A DNA stretch of 64,000 bases from Kofleriaceae bacterium (lineage in GTDB: Bacteria; Myxococcota_A; Polyangia; Haliangiales; Haliangiaceae): contig JACKDR010000018.1 of the NCBI GenBank assembly GCA_020633495.1, positions 1-64,000 on the forward strand, given 5' to 3'. Shown piece by piece: positions 23,552-39,491 of the stretch (within the stretch, counting starts at the first letter, position 1; each line of letters starts with the position of its first letter). The position numbers and the translations under genes are program-made. The notes beneath the pieces were generated by a model. That model was not told where the DNA came from. It saw only the letters and a list, made by a program, of their open reading frames with translations, and did not search any database.

Positions 23552-24175
23552 TCACGCCAGGTGGCCCATGCGGGTCTTCTTGGCCGCCAGGTACTCGGCG
23601 TTCTCGGCGGTGACCTCGACCCAGTGCGGCTCCTGGGCGGAGACCCGGACGCCGGCCTGCTCGAGGCCGGCGATCTTGCCCGGGTTGTTGGTCATCAGCC
23701 GCACCGACGCCACGCCGAGATCCTGGAGGATGCCGGCCGCGATGTCGTAGCTGCGCAGGTCGGCGTCGAAGCCGAGCTGCAGGTTGGCGTCGACGGTGTC
23801 GTGGCCCTCGTCCTGGAGGGCGTAGGCGCGGATCTTGTTGCCGAGGCCGATGCCGCGGCCCTCCTGGACCAGGTACACCAGCACGCCGCGGCCCTCGGCG
23901 GCGATGCGCTCGAGGGCGGCGTCGAGCTGGGCGCGGCAGTCGCACCGCTTGCTGCCGAGCACCTCGCCGGTGAAGCACGACGAGTGGACGCGGGTGAGGA
24001 CGTCGTCGCCGGTGACGTCGCCCATCACCATCGCGACGTGCTCCTCGGCGGCGCCGCCGCTGACGATGCTGCCACCGGGTCCCGCGGCCTCGCCGGTCCG
24101 GTACACCGCCAGGCGGAACTCGCCGTGCGGGGTGGGCAGGCGGGCGTCGGCGTACCGGGACAGAGGCAGGGACAT
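23552..24175 (-). CDS. ribA: RibA, GTP cyclohydrolase II
   Basis: This 207-residue enzyme opens GTP for riboflavin synthesis. The zinc ligands are the three cysteines in SSCFTGEVLGSKRCDC. The catalytic core is YLVQEGRGIGLGNKI, and the GTP contact region is LMTNNPGKI. There is no fused RibB domain. The ATG at 24175 has no Shine-Dalgarno and lies 12 bases after a predicted -10 box, so its leader would be only a few bases. It diverges from def with a 135-base shared control region, and mrp follows it. Confidence 0.95.
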   Translation of the reverse strand: MSLPLSRYADARLPTPHGEFRLAVYRTGEAAGPGGSIVSGGAAEEHVAMVMGDVTGDDVLTRVHSSCFTGEVLGSKRCDCRAQLDAALERIAAEGRGVLVYLVQEGRGIGLGNKIRAYALQDEGHDTVDANLQLGFDADLRSYDIAAGILQDLGVASVRLMTNNPGKIAGLEQAGVRVSAQEPHWVEVTAENAEYLAAKKTRMGHLA

Positions 24176-24187
24176 CGGATGGGCGAA

Positions 24188-24216
24188 TCTATGGCCCCTG
24201 GGGGGGTCGGCGTCAA
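24188..24216 (-). promoter_or_regulatory. Predicted ribA promoter
   Basis: Minus-strand TTGACG (complement of 24211-24216), 17 bases and CATAGA (complement of 24188-24193). The ribA ATG is 12 bases past the -10, implying a leader of about five bases with no room for a Shine-Dalgarno. Confidence 0.45.
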
Positions 24217-24275
24217 GCGACGCGTCGCGGCGAGCGCGCCTCGCATCCTGGCGACAAGCCAGCGAAAACAGCGCG

Positions 24276-24304
24276 TTGACAGCCCTCGGGGCCGCGCCTA
24301 TGTT
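24276..24304 (+). promoter_or_regulatory. Predicted def promoter giving a leaderless mRNA
   Basis: TTGACA (24276-24281), 17 bases and TATGTT (24299-24304) sit six bases before the def ATG at 24311. The A of the ATG is at the expected transcription start, so the mRNA would be leaderless. No Shine-Dalgarno is present. Confidence 0.6.
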
Positions 24305-24310
24305 TCGTCC

Positions 24311-24835
<525 letters not shown>

Positions 24836-24836
24836 C

Positions 24837-25244
24837 GTGCCCAGCACCGATCCTGGCGCGATGACGCCGCCCGGCCCCGACGCCGTGTTCGTGCGCGGCA
24901 TCGAGTTCGAGGGCAACCACGGCTACACCGCGGCCGAGCGGCGGTCGACCCGCCGGTTCCGCGTCGAGCTGGTCATGGAGCTGCCCCTGACCGCGGCGTC
25001 GCAGTCGGACCGCATCGCCGACACCGTCGACTACTTCAAGGTCTCCGAGCTCGCGGTGTCGATCGGCACCGGCTCGACGTTCCGCCTGCTCGAGCGCCTG
25101 GCCGGCGAGATCGGCCGCGCCATCCAGGAGCACTACCCGCGGGTCGCGGTGACGGTCGTGCTCGAGAAGCTGTCGCCGCCCTGCCCCGGCGTGCCGGCGG
25201 CGTCGGGCGTGCGCCTGCACCTGCCGGCGCGCGACCGCCGGTAG
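24837..25244 (+). CDS. folB: FolB-like dihydroneopterin aldolase
   Basis: This 135-residue protein (127 if the ATG at 24861 is used) fits dihydroneopterin aldolase of folate synthesis. Visible motifs are FEGNHGYTAAER (catalytic region), DTVDYFKVSELA, and RLLERLAGEIGRAI with the conserved Glu-Arg. The strand VAVTVVLEKLSPPCPG is near the end. The Lys expected in the last strand is in VLEKLSPP. It follows def at once, so the two are co-transcribed. Other folate genes are not in the window. FolB and FolX cannot be separated by eye, but FolB is more likely. Confidence 0.85.
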   Translation: MPSTDPGAMTPPGPDAVFVRGIEFEGNHGYTAAERRSTRRFRVELVMELPLTAASQSDRIADTVDYFKVSELAVSIGTGSTFRLLERLAGEIGRAIQEHYPRVAVTVVLEKLSPPCPGVPAASGVRLHLPARDRR

Positions 25245-25278
25245 CGTCGGGACGCGGCCGCGCGCGGCGCGCCGCCGG

Positions 25279-26106
25279 CTACTCGACCAGCTTGAGGTGC
25301 GACGGCCGGCGCGACCGCGGCGGCTTGTCGCCGCCGTCATCGCCGGCGCCGTTGCCCTCGCCGGGCACCGGGCCGACCCCGGTGCCGCCGGCGCCGTCGG
25401 TGCGCAGCTCGACCGAGGCCGGGCGCGGCCGCGGCGGCGGCACCAGCAGGACCTCGGGGACGTCCTCGGGCCACACCATGCCGCGCTGCTCGCCCTCGAC
25501 GACCGCGGCATAGACCGCGGCCCAGGTGACCGCGCAGTGGAACGGCACGCCGCCGAAGGTCAGCGTGCCCGAGATGCCGGCCTCGTCGACCAGCAGGTCG
25601 ACGATCGCCGGGGTCAGGCCGTAGCCGAAGCGCAGCACCAGCTTGGGGTCGCCCATCAGCCGGGCCGGGATCGTGATGTCGTCGCGCCGGGCGTCGATGT
25701 GCAGCAGCACCGCGCCGCGCTCGAGCAGCTGCTCGACCGAGGTCCGCTTGTCGGGCGACGCCGGGGTCTCGGCGTCGATCAGCGTGCCGGCGGGCTCGAC
25801 GCCGTCGGGCTCGCCGCCGGCGAGGTCGACGAACTCGGCGTGGTCGATGAGGCCGGCGTCGAGGGCGTCGCGGAGGATCGCCGACGGCCGCGCGCCGGCG
25901 GCCCGGGTCACGCGCTCGACCACGCGCTCGCACCGCGCCGCGTGCTTGAGCAGCGCGCCGTGGACGTCGAGCGGCCCGATCTCGTCGCGCCGCCACGAGG
26001 CCAGCGCCTGCTCGACCTCGACCAGCGAGGCCGCGACGCGGTGCTCGAGCAGCGCGGTCACCACCGCCTGGATGCGGGCGAGCTTGTCGGCGTCGCGGTC
26101 GGACAT
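25279..26106 (-). CDS. sspB: SspB-like ClpX adaptor with a long N-terminal extension
   Basis: The 275 residues hold an SspB-type core at about 125-215. It is recognised by VLLHIDARRDDITIPARL, LVLRFGYGLTPAIVDL and GTLTFGGVPFHCAVTW. SspB brings ssrA-tagged proteins to ClpXP. The C terminus ends HLKLVE after a Gly/Pro linker, and this resembles the ClpX-binding (XB) tail LRVVK of E. coli SspB. The N-terminal 120 residues are helical and not seen in enterobacterial SspB. The gene is last in the minus-strand run after the isc operon and the thioesterase. ATG at 26106. Confidence 0.85.
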   Translation of the reverse strand: MSDRDADKLARIQAVVTALLEHRVAASLVEVEQALASWRRDEIGPLDVHGALLKHAARCERVVERVTRAAGARPSAILRDALDAGLIDHAEFVDLAGGEPDGVEPAGTLIDAETPASPDKRTSVEQLLERGAVLLHIDARRDDITIPARLMGDPKLVLRFGYGLTPAIVDLLVDEAGISGTLTFGGVPFHCAVTWAAVYAAVVEGEQRGMVWPEDVPEVLLVPPPRPRPASVELRTDGAGGTGVGPVPGEGNGAGDDGGDKPPRSRRPSHLKLVE

Positions 26107-26147
26107 GTGGGGCCTACATACCCCCCGATCGGGCCGGGGTAAAGGCC

Positions 26148-26606
26148 CTAACCCGGCTGCGGTTCCACGAGGTCGGCGATCAGGTCGCGGATCGACGCCG
26201 GGACCTCGACGCTGACGAACCGCGCCAGATCGGTCACCGCACACACCACCTTGCCCTCGGCGGCCTGGACCCGGCTCACCGCGGCGCGCTCGGCGGTGGC
26301 CGGCTCGGCGGCCCGCCACACCCGGTAGCGAAACGTCAGCGACCTCGCGCCCAGGCGCGCCACCGTCACCTCGATCTCGACGGTGTCGCCGAACCGCAGC
26401 GGGTGCTGGTAGTCGGCCTCGGCGTGGACCGCGGGGAAGCCGATGCGATCACGGTCGAGGACGTCGACGTAGGCGCGGGCGCCGAGGCGCTGCCGGAACA
26501 GCTCCTCGAACGCGAGGTGGAACAGGTGGAAGAACCGCGGGTAGTAGACGATGCCCGCGTGGTCGACGTCGGAGAAGCGCACCGGGGTGGTGAAGACGAA
26601 CGCCAT
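26148..26606 (-). CDS. YbgC-type acyl-CoA thioesterase (hotdog fold)
   Basis: This 152-residue hotdog thioesterase has the 4HBT motif VRFSDVDHAGIVYYPRFF, with the catalytic Asp in DVDHAG. The second signature, HPLRFGDTVEIEV, fits as well. Related enzymes hydrolyse acyl-CoA or 4-hydroxybenzoyl-CoA, but the substrate cannot be told. It lies 71 bases after the ferredoxin gene of the isc operon and 41 bases before sspB, so it may share their transcript. Start ATG at 26606. Confidence 0.88.
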   Translation of the reverse strand: MAFVFTTPVRFSDVDHAGIVYYPRFFHLFHLAFEELFRQRLGARAYVDVLDRDRIGFPAVHAEADYQHPLRFGDTVEIEVTVARLGARSLTFRYRVWRAAEPATAERAAVSRVQAAEGKVVCAVTDLARFVSVEVPASIRDLIADLVEPQPG

Positions 26607-26677
26607 CGCGCCGACTAGACCACGAAAGCCGGGCGGCGCGCGGCCGGTGAGACGCCCTCGCCGCGCGCGTGCTCGAA

Positions 26678-27043
26678 TCAGCCGGCGCCGCGCTTGCGGA
26701 CGTCGGGGTTCTCGTCGAGCCAGGCCTGGAGGCTCTCCTCGGTGATCTCGACGACCAGATCCTCGTCGGCGACGCAGGCCTGGCAGCCCAGCCGCGACTC
26801 GGGCCGGACGTCGAAGGCCTTGTCCATGATGTCGTCCTCCTTGTCCGCGACCTCGGGCAGGGAGTCGATGCCCTGCTGGACCCAGACGTGGCAGGTCGAG
26901 CACGCCAGGTTGCCGCCGCAGGCGTGGCCGACCCGGGCGCCGCAGTGCTCGGCGGCGTCGAGGATGGTCGTGCCGGGCGTGACCTCGACGGTCAGCGGCT
27001 GGTCGGCGATCCCCTGCGGGTTGAGGAAGGTGATGCGGGGCAT
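26678..27043 (-). CDS. fdx: Isc-type 2Fe-2S ferredoxin
   Basis: This 121-residue ferredoxin supplies electrons for cluster assembly. The cluster ligands lie in ACGGNLACSTC (C-x5-C-x2-C) and in LGCQA downstream. The adrenodoxin-type pattern, and the position right behind hscA (three bases between stop and ATG), identify it as the Isc Fdx. The C-terminal residues after the last Cys are the usual EEITxESLQAWL helix region. Expected length is about 110, so a short extension is present. Confidence 0.95.
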   Translation of the reverse strand: MPRITFLNPQGIADQPLTVEVTPGTTILDAAEHCGARVGHACGGNLACSTCHVWVQQGIDSLPEVADKEDDIMDKAFDVRPESRLGCQACVADEDLVVEITEESLQAWLDENPDVRKRGAG

Positions 27044-27046
27044 GGG

Positions 27047-29068
<2,022 letters not shown>

Positions 29069-29069
29069 C

Positions 29070-29615
29070 TCAGGCCTCCTCGTCGTCGAGGGCGGCGTCA
29101 CACTCCTCGAGGTAGCGGGCCAGGTAGCGCAGCTCGATCAGCGTGCGCTTGACCCGCGGCAGCGCGTCGGCGCGGCCGGCGGCGTCGTCGCCCTCGACCG
29201 CGGCGAACAGCGGGATCAGGGCGTCGAGCAGGCCGCGGTGGCGCCGGCGCATCTCGGCTTGCAGGCGCGCGACCTCGTCGAGCTTGCCGGCGACCCGCGC
29301 CTCGGCCAGCTCCTCGCGCAGCTCGAGGATCTCCATCAGGAACGCGGCGTCGTCGAGGCGCTCGTTGTCGCCGATGAAGACGCCGTGGCGGTTGAGCAGG
29401 TACTCGGCGCGCCGCACCGGCTGGCGCAGCGTCTGGTAGGCGTCGTTGAGCTGCATCGACCGCTGCAGCGCGGCCACCCGCTCGCTGGCCGCCGCGGTGG
29501 CGAACCGGTCCGGGTGGACCTCGCGGGTCCGGTCGAGGTACGCGGCCTCGATCGCGGGCCGGGCCAGGTCGAAGCGCTCGGGCAGGCCGAGCAGCTCGAA
29601 GTAACTACCGCTCAT
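29070..29615 (-). CDS. hscB: HscB, J-domain co-chaperone
   Basis: This 181-residue protein stimulates HscA and delivers IscU. The J domain (about 1-75) has SYFELLGLPERF and the HPD motif in REVHPDRFA. The C-terminal helical bundle has DDAAFLMEILELREEL, the IscU-binding region. E. coli HscB is 171 residues. The N-terminal zinc-finger seen in some HscB proteins is absent. It lies between iscA (57-base gap) and hscA (one base). Confidence 0.95.
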   Translation of the reverse strand: MSGSYFELLGLPERFDLARPAIEAAYLDRTREVHPDRFATAAASERVAALQRSMQLNDAYQTLRQPVRRAEYLLNRHGVFIGDNERLDDAAFLMEILELREELAEARVAGKLDEVARLQAEMRRRHRGLLDALIPLFAAVEGDDAAGRADALPRVKRTLIELRYLARYLEECDAALDDEEA

Positions 29616-29672
29616 GTCGTCTCGCTGGGGTCTCGCCGCGGGCGTGGCCGCCGACGCGGCGCCGCCCGCCGC

Positions 29673-30068
29673 CTAGAACTGGACCGACTCGCCGCAGCCG
29701 CAGGAGCCCTTGACGTTCGGGTTGTTGAACTTGAACCCGTGGCCCATCATGCCGCGCACGAAGTCGAGCTGCATGCCGCCGAGGTAGACCAGGCTCTTGG
29801 GGTCGACGACGACCTTGACGCCGAACGCCTCGAAGACGCGATCGCTGGGGCGCAGCTGATCGGCCCACTCGAAGACGTACGAGAACCCGGTGCAGCCGCC
29901 GCCGCGGATGCCGACGCGGATCGCCGCGTCGGCGGTGCCGCGCTTGTCGCGCTGCTTGGCGATCTCCTGGGCCGCGGCCTCGGTGATCTCGATGCTCTTG
30001 CCGGGCGTCGAGGCCGGGGTCGCGGACGGAGCCGGCGCGGCCGGCGTGGCGGAGGGCGTCGTGGTCAT
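29673..30068 (-). CDS. iscA: IscA, A-type Fe-S carrier
   Basis: This 131-residue A-type carrier has the three conserved cysteines: RGGGCTGFSY, and CGCGES near the end. An Ala/Pro/Thr-rich N-terminal tail of about 30 residues is added to the normal 107-residue domain. The ATG at 30068 is chosen because it begins four bases after the iscU stop. A longer open frame exists but overlaps iscU. A second A-type protein is at 37562-37954, so this one is taken as IscA by operon place. Confidence 0.92.
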   Translation of the reverse strand: MTTTPSATPAAPAPSATPASTPGKSIEITEAAAQEIAKQRDKRGTADAAIRVGIRGGGCTGFSYVFEWADQLRPSDRVFEAFGVKVVVDPKSLVYLGGMQLDFVRGMMGHGFKFNNPNVKGSCGCGESVQF

Positions 30069-30072
30069 GGCG

Positions 30073-30453
30073 CTAGCGTGCATGGCGCTTCTTGTAGTCA
30101 TCGATGGCGGCCTTGATCGCATCCTCGGCGAGCACCGAGCAGTGGATCTTGACCGGGGGCAAGTTGAGCTCCTCGACGATCTGCGTGTTCTTGATCGTCT
30201 CGGCCTGCTCGAGGGTCATGCCCTTGATCATCTCGGTAGCCAGGGACGACGACGCGATCGCCGAGCCGCAGCCGAAGGTCTTGAACTTGGCGTCGGTGAT
30301 GACGCCGTCCTTGACCTTGATCTGCAGCCGCATGACGTCGCCGCACGCGGGCGCGCCGACCAGGCCGGTCCCGATCTCCTCGTCACCCTTGTCGAAGGTG
30401 CCGACGTTGCGGGGGTTCTCGTAGTGCTCGATGACCTTGTCGCTGTACGCCAT
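30073..30453 (-). CDS. iscU: IscU, Fe-S cluster scaffold
   Basis: This 126-residue scaffold has the three cluster cysteines in GAPACGDVM, FGCGSAIASSS and KIHCSVLA. The HscA recognition sequence LPPVK is present just before the third Cys. The conserved Asp in ACGD is there. Length is normal. The ribosome binding site GGAGA precedes the ATG at 30453. Unlike the rest of the operon, it is separated from iscS by 115 bases carrying two strong hairpins. Confidence 0.97.
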   Translation of the reverse strand: MAYSDKVIEHYENPRNVGTFDKGDEEIGTGLVGAPACGDVMRLQIKVKDGVITDAKFKTFGCGSAIASSSLATEMIKGMTLEQAETIKNTQIVEELNLPPVKIHCSVLAEDAIKAAIDDYKKRHAR

Positions 30454-30521
30454 GGTCGTTCTCCAGAAGTTCGGGTCGTGCTGCCGGGTGGCAGTGGCTG
30501 GTTCGGAAGGGAAGCGAGAGG

Positions 30522-30559
30522 CCCCATCTCGGATGGGGGGTGGGGGAGCTAGCTCCCCC
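30522..30559 (-). terminator. Tandem hairpins between iscS and iscU
   Basis: Directly after iscS come GGGGGAGCTAGCTCCCCC (30542-30559, a perfect 18-bp palindrome) and CCCCATC-TCG-GATGGGG (30522-30538). In RNA both would be very stable. There is no following U run on the minus strand, so they are more likely processing, stabilising or attenuation structures than a full terminator. Confidence 0.5.
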
Positions 30560-30568
30560 CACGTGCGA

Positions 30569-31792
30569 TCAATGCGGGGTCCACTGGATCGACGCGATGT
30601 CGATGCCGTCCTGGTGCATCTCCCACAGCGGGGACAGCTCGCGCAGCCGGTTGACCGACTTCACGACCAGGTCGACGACGTAGTCGACCTCGTCCTCGGT
30701 GTTGAAGCGGCCCAGGCCGAAGCGGATCGAGGTGTGGGCCAGCTCGTCGCCGACGCCGAGCGCGCGCAGCACGTACGACGGCTCGAGCGACGCCGACGTG
30801 CACGCCGAGCCCGACGACACCGCGACGTCCTTGAGCGCCATCAGCAGCGACTCGCCCTCGACGAACGCGAACGAGATGTTGAGGTTGCCGGGCAGCCGGC
30901 GCTCCATCGAGCCGTTGACGTAGGTCTCGGTCAGCTGCGAGGTGATGCCGCGGTAGAGGCGGTCGCGCAGCGCGCGCATGCGCAGCGCCTCGGTCTCCAT
31001 CTCGGCCGCGGCCAGCTCGCAGGCCTTGCCGAAGCCGACGATCAGCGGCACCGCGAGGGTGCCCGAGCGCATGCCGCGCTCGTGGCCGCCGCCGTCGATC
31101 ATCGGATCGAGCCGGACCCGCGGCTTGCGGCGCACCCACAGCGCACCGACGCCCTTGGGCCCGTACATCTTGTGCGCCGACAGCGACACCAGATCGAGCT
31201 TCATCTCGTGGACGTCGATGGGGACCTTGCCGGCGCCCTGGACGGCGTCGGAGTGGAACAACGTCTTGGGGTTCTTGGCCTTGATCGCGGCGCCGATCGC
31301 GGCGAGGTCCTGGACCACGCCGATCTCGTTGTTGGCCAGCATGATGCTGACCAGCAGCGTCTTGGGGCCGACCGCCTCGGCGACCTGCTCGGGCGTGACC
31401 AGGCCGTCCTTGCCGGGCTTGAGGTAGGTGACCTCGTAGCCCTCGCGCTGCATGCGCTTGCAGGAGTCGAGGATCGCCTTGTGCTCGGTCTCGAGCGTGA
31501 CGATGTGGTTGCCCTGCTTGCGATAGAAGGACGCGACGCCCTTGATCGCGAGGTTGTCGGCCTCGGTGGCGCCGGAGGTCAGGACGATCTCCTTGGCCTC
31601 GCCGCCGATCAGCGCGGCGATCTGGCCGCGCGCCGCCTCGACCGCGGCCTCGGCGGTCCAGCCGAAGACGTGGTTGCGGCTGGCGGCGTTGCCGAACATC
31701 GTCGTGAAGTACGGCACCATGGTCTCGACCACGCGCGGATCGACCGGCGTCGTCGAGTGGTTGTCCATGAAGATGGGGAGCTGGACGGCCAT
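30569..31792 (-). CDS. iscS: IscS, cysteine desulfurase
   Basis: This 407-residue PLP enzyme supplies sulfur from cysteine. The PLP Lys is in SLSAHKMYGPKG. The catalytic-loop Cys is in SSGSACTSAS, the IscS (group I) form. Other family motifs are MDNHSTTPVDPRV at the start, TSGATEADNLA and HSDAVQG. The ATG at 31792 lies one base after the stop of the MerR-type regulator, so they are translationally coupled. iscU follows after a 115-base structured gap. Confidence 0.97.
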   Translation of the reverse strand: MAVQLPIFMDNHSTTPVDPRVVETMVPYFTTMFGNAASRNHVFGWTAEAAVEAARGQIAALIGGEAKEIVLTSGATEADNLAIKGVASFYRKQGNHIVTLETEHKAILDSCKRMQREGYEVTYLKPGKDGLVTPEQVAEAVGPKTLLVSIMLANNEIGVVQDLAAIGAAIKAKNPKTLFHSDAVQGAGKVPIDVHEMKLDLVSLSAHKMYGPKGVGALWVRRKPRVRLDPMIDGGGHERGMRSGTLAVPLIVGFGKACELAAAEMETEALRMRALRDRLYRGITSQLTETYVNGSMERRLPGNLNISFAFVEGESLLMALKDVAVSSGSACTSASLEPSYVLRALGVGDELAHTSIRFGLGRFNTEDEVDYVVDLVVKSVNRLRELSPLWEMHQDGIDIASIQWTPH

Positions 31793-31793
31793 G

Positions 31794-32363
31794 TCAGTTG
31801 GTTCCTGGGTCGCGCGAGGTGAGGACCCCGACCGGGACGTCGAAGTCACGGGCCGGCTCGGGATCGGGCTTGCGGGACAGCCCGGCGAACAGCTGCGGGG
31901 TCTGATCGCGGTGGTGCCCGTGGTGGTCGCAGGTGCCGCACGCGTGCGGCGTGTAGACCGGGGTGCAGGTGTCGCAGGAGTCGAGGTAGGCGACCGCCTC
32001 GAGCAGGTCGTTCTCGATGACCTGCAGCTGCGCGACCTGGTCGCGGATCTGGCGGAGCTTCTCGGCGAACACCGCGCGCGCCCGGGTGGTGGCGTCGCGG
32101 CCGGTGCTGGCCTCCTGGAAGTCGCGGATGAAGCCCTGGATCTCCGACAGCGTGAAGCCGATGGCCTGAAGCTTGACGATCCAGTGGATGCGGTCGACCG
32201 CGTCCTCGCCGTAGAGGCGAAAGCCGCCGTCCGACCGCGCGGCCGGCTCGAGCAGGCCCAGCTCCTCGTAGAGGTGCATCGCCCGGACGGTCTTGCCGGC
32301 CATCTTGGCGAGCTCCCCCACGCGCATCAGCTTGGGGGTCTTGGGGTCTTCGGCGGTCGACAT
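31794..32363 (-). CDS. MerR-family regulator with C-terminal Cys4-His motif, first gene of the isc operon
   Basis: This 189-residue regulator has the MerR HTH at its N terminus (VGELAKMAGKTVRAMHLYEE, then FRLYGEDAV) and a long dimer helix (about 85-128). The C-terminal part carries C130-x2-C133-x8-C142-x2-C145, followed by His147, 148, 150 and 151. This is neither the SoxR (C-x2-C-x-C-x5-C) nor the CueR pattern. It could bind an Fe-S cluster or metal. It replaces IscR at the head of the operon and overlaps no other gene. A 25-bp perfect dyad lies at its promoter, so autoregulation is likely. Family is firm; the ligand is inference. Confidence 0.9.
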   Translation of the reverse strand: MSTAEDPKTPKLMRVGELAKMAGKTVRAMHLYEELGLLEPAARSDGGFRLYGEDAVDRIHWIVKLQAIGFTLSEIQGFIRDFQEASTGRDATTRARAVFAEKLRQIRDQVAQLQVIENDLLEAVAYLDSCDTCTPVYTPHACGTCDHHGHHRDQTPQLFAGLSRKPDPEPARDFDVPVGVLTSRDPGTN

Positions 32364-32369
32364 CTCGAA

Positions 32370-32401
32370 CTCTAACGTTCACGTGAGGGTTTGACGTGAA
32401 C
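32370..32401 (-). promoter_or_regulatory. isc operon promoter with a 25-bp perfect dyad operator
   Basis: GTTCACGT-N9-ACGTGAAC occupies 32377-32401 with no mismatch. On the minus strand TTCACG (32395-32400), a 19-base spacer and TTAGAG (32370-32375) can be read as a promoter. The dyad lies over the -35 and spacer, the usual MerR layout. The regulator's ATG begins six bases after the -10, which suggests leaderless mRNA. Confidence 0.7.
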
Positions 32402-32565
32402 AACGGGACTATGGGTGGTTAGCCCGGGCCTGTCAAGCCAAGGCTCACCCACGCGTGAGGTTCTGGGATCGGACCGCGGCCGGGGCGGCGCGCCCCCATG
32501 GCGGCGCTTCGCCAAGCACTTCGATAGCCCTGCCCCAACCCCGCGAGATCTCGCGGCGGCGGCGC

Positions 32566-34137
<1,572 letters not shown>

Positions 34138-34167
34138 GGAGCGAGGAACTCTACCAGAGTGCGACGA

Positions 34168-36207
<2,040 letters not shown>

Positions 36208-36218
36208 CTGGAACCGAA

Positions 36219-36247
36219 AGTGTTGCCCGCCGCACTGACCGGGTCAA
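36219..36247 (-). promoter_or_regulatory. Possible promoter of the PEGA-type kinase
   Basis: Minus-strand TTGACC (complement of 36242-36247), 17 bases and AACACT (complement of 36219-36224). The kinase GTG is 11 bases past the -10, giving a leader of only a few bases. The -10 match is weak. Confidence 0.35.
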
Positions 36248-36283
36248 GCACGGGGACCCGGCGTCGACGTCGGCCGGCGAGGC

Positions 36284-37450
<1,167 letters not shown>

Positions 37451-37465
37451 GGGTGCTCCGCAGGA

Positions 37466-37534
37466 TAGTACATTTCATCCGCAATGACGGATGACCCGTA
37501 CACCTTGCCATGACCCTAACGTACGGGTAAGGTC
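37466..37534. promoter_or_regulatory. Shared divergent control region with two inverted repeats
   Basis: Between the rhodanese-MoeB gene and the A-type carrier gene lie CATCCG-N6-CGGATG (37477-37494) and, touching it, ACCCGTAC-N19-GTACGGGT (37495-37529). On the plus strand TTGCCA (37506-37511), 17 bases and TAAGGT (37529-37534) form a likely promoter whose spacer holds the right arm of the second repeat. On the minus strand TACTAT (37466-37471) is a -10 candidate. Both genes could thus answer to one regulator. Confidence 0.55.
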
Positions 37535-37561
37535 GCGATCGTCGTTTGTAAGGAGAGCCAC

Positions 37562-37954
37562 ATGAGCGAGCCCGCCACCGCCACTGCCACCGCGCCTGCC
37601 TCTGCCGATGCCCCCATGGGCGACGAGGCCCTGATCCAGATCACCACGCTGGCCGCCAGCAAGGTCAACGAGATCCGCGAGGCCGAGGCGATCGAGGCCG
37701 AGATGGGCCTGCGCCTGCGGGTCGTCGGCGGCGGCTGCGCCGGGTTCTCCTACGATCTGTACTTCGACGCCCCCACCGAGGTGGACCGGCAGTTCGCGGT
37801 CAACGGGGTCCAGGTCGTCGTCGACGAGATGTCGCTGATGTACATGATCGGGACCGAGATCGACTACGTCGAGGGCCTGCAGGGCGCGGGGTTCAAGTTC
37901 AACAACCCCAACGTCAAGTCGACCTGCGGCTGCGGCTCCAGCTTCGCGGTGTGA
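37562..37954 (+). CDS. Second A-type Fe-S carrier (ErpA/IscA-like)
   Basis: This 130-residue protein has GGGCAGFSYDL and the C-terminal CGCGSS, giving the three ligand cysteines. A Ser/Ala/Thr-rich tail of about 20 residues precedes the domain. The gene stands alone with its own promoter and AAGGAG at 37551-37556, outside the isc operon. ErpA-like proteins deliver clusters to late targets, and a solitary gene fits that. ErpA and IscA cannot be told apart with certainty by eye. Confidence 0.92.
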   Translation: MSEPATATATAPASADAPMGDEALIQITTLAASKVNEIREAEAIEAEMGLRLRVVGGGCAGFSYDLYFDAPTEVDRQFAVNGVQVVVDEMSLMYMIGTEIDYVEGLQGAGFKFNNPNVKSTCGCGSSFAV

Positions 37955-38019
37955 GCGACGCGGGGCCCGGCCCCGCGACGTGATCGCGACAACCGGCGCG
38001 GTGCGGTACACCCTTGGGG

Positions 38020-39453
<1,434 letters not shown>

Positions 39454-39491
39454 CCGCCGCCGCGGCGCGCGGCTTCGTGTTACCACCGGCC

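Noticed and set aside
30454..30521. Riboswitch or small RNA ahead of iscU
   Set aside because: Apart from the two hairpins directly after iscS, no further conserved-looking structure is seen, and I recognise no known riboswitch core.
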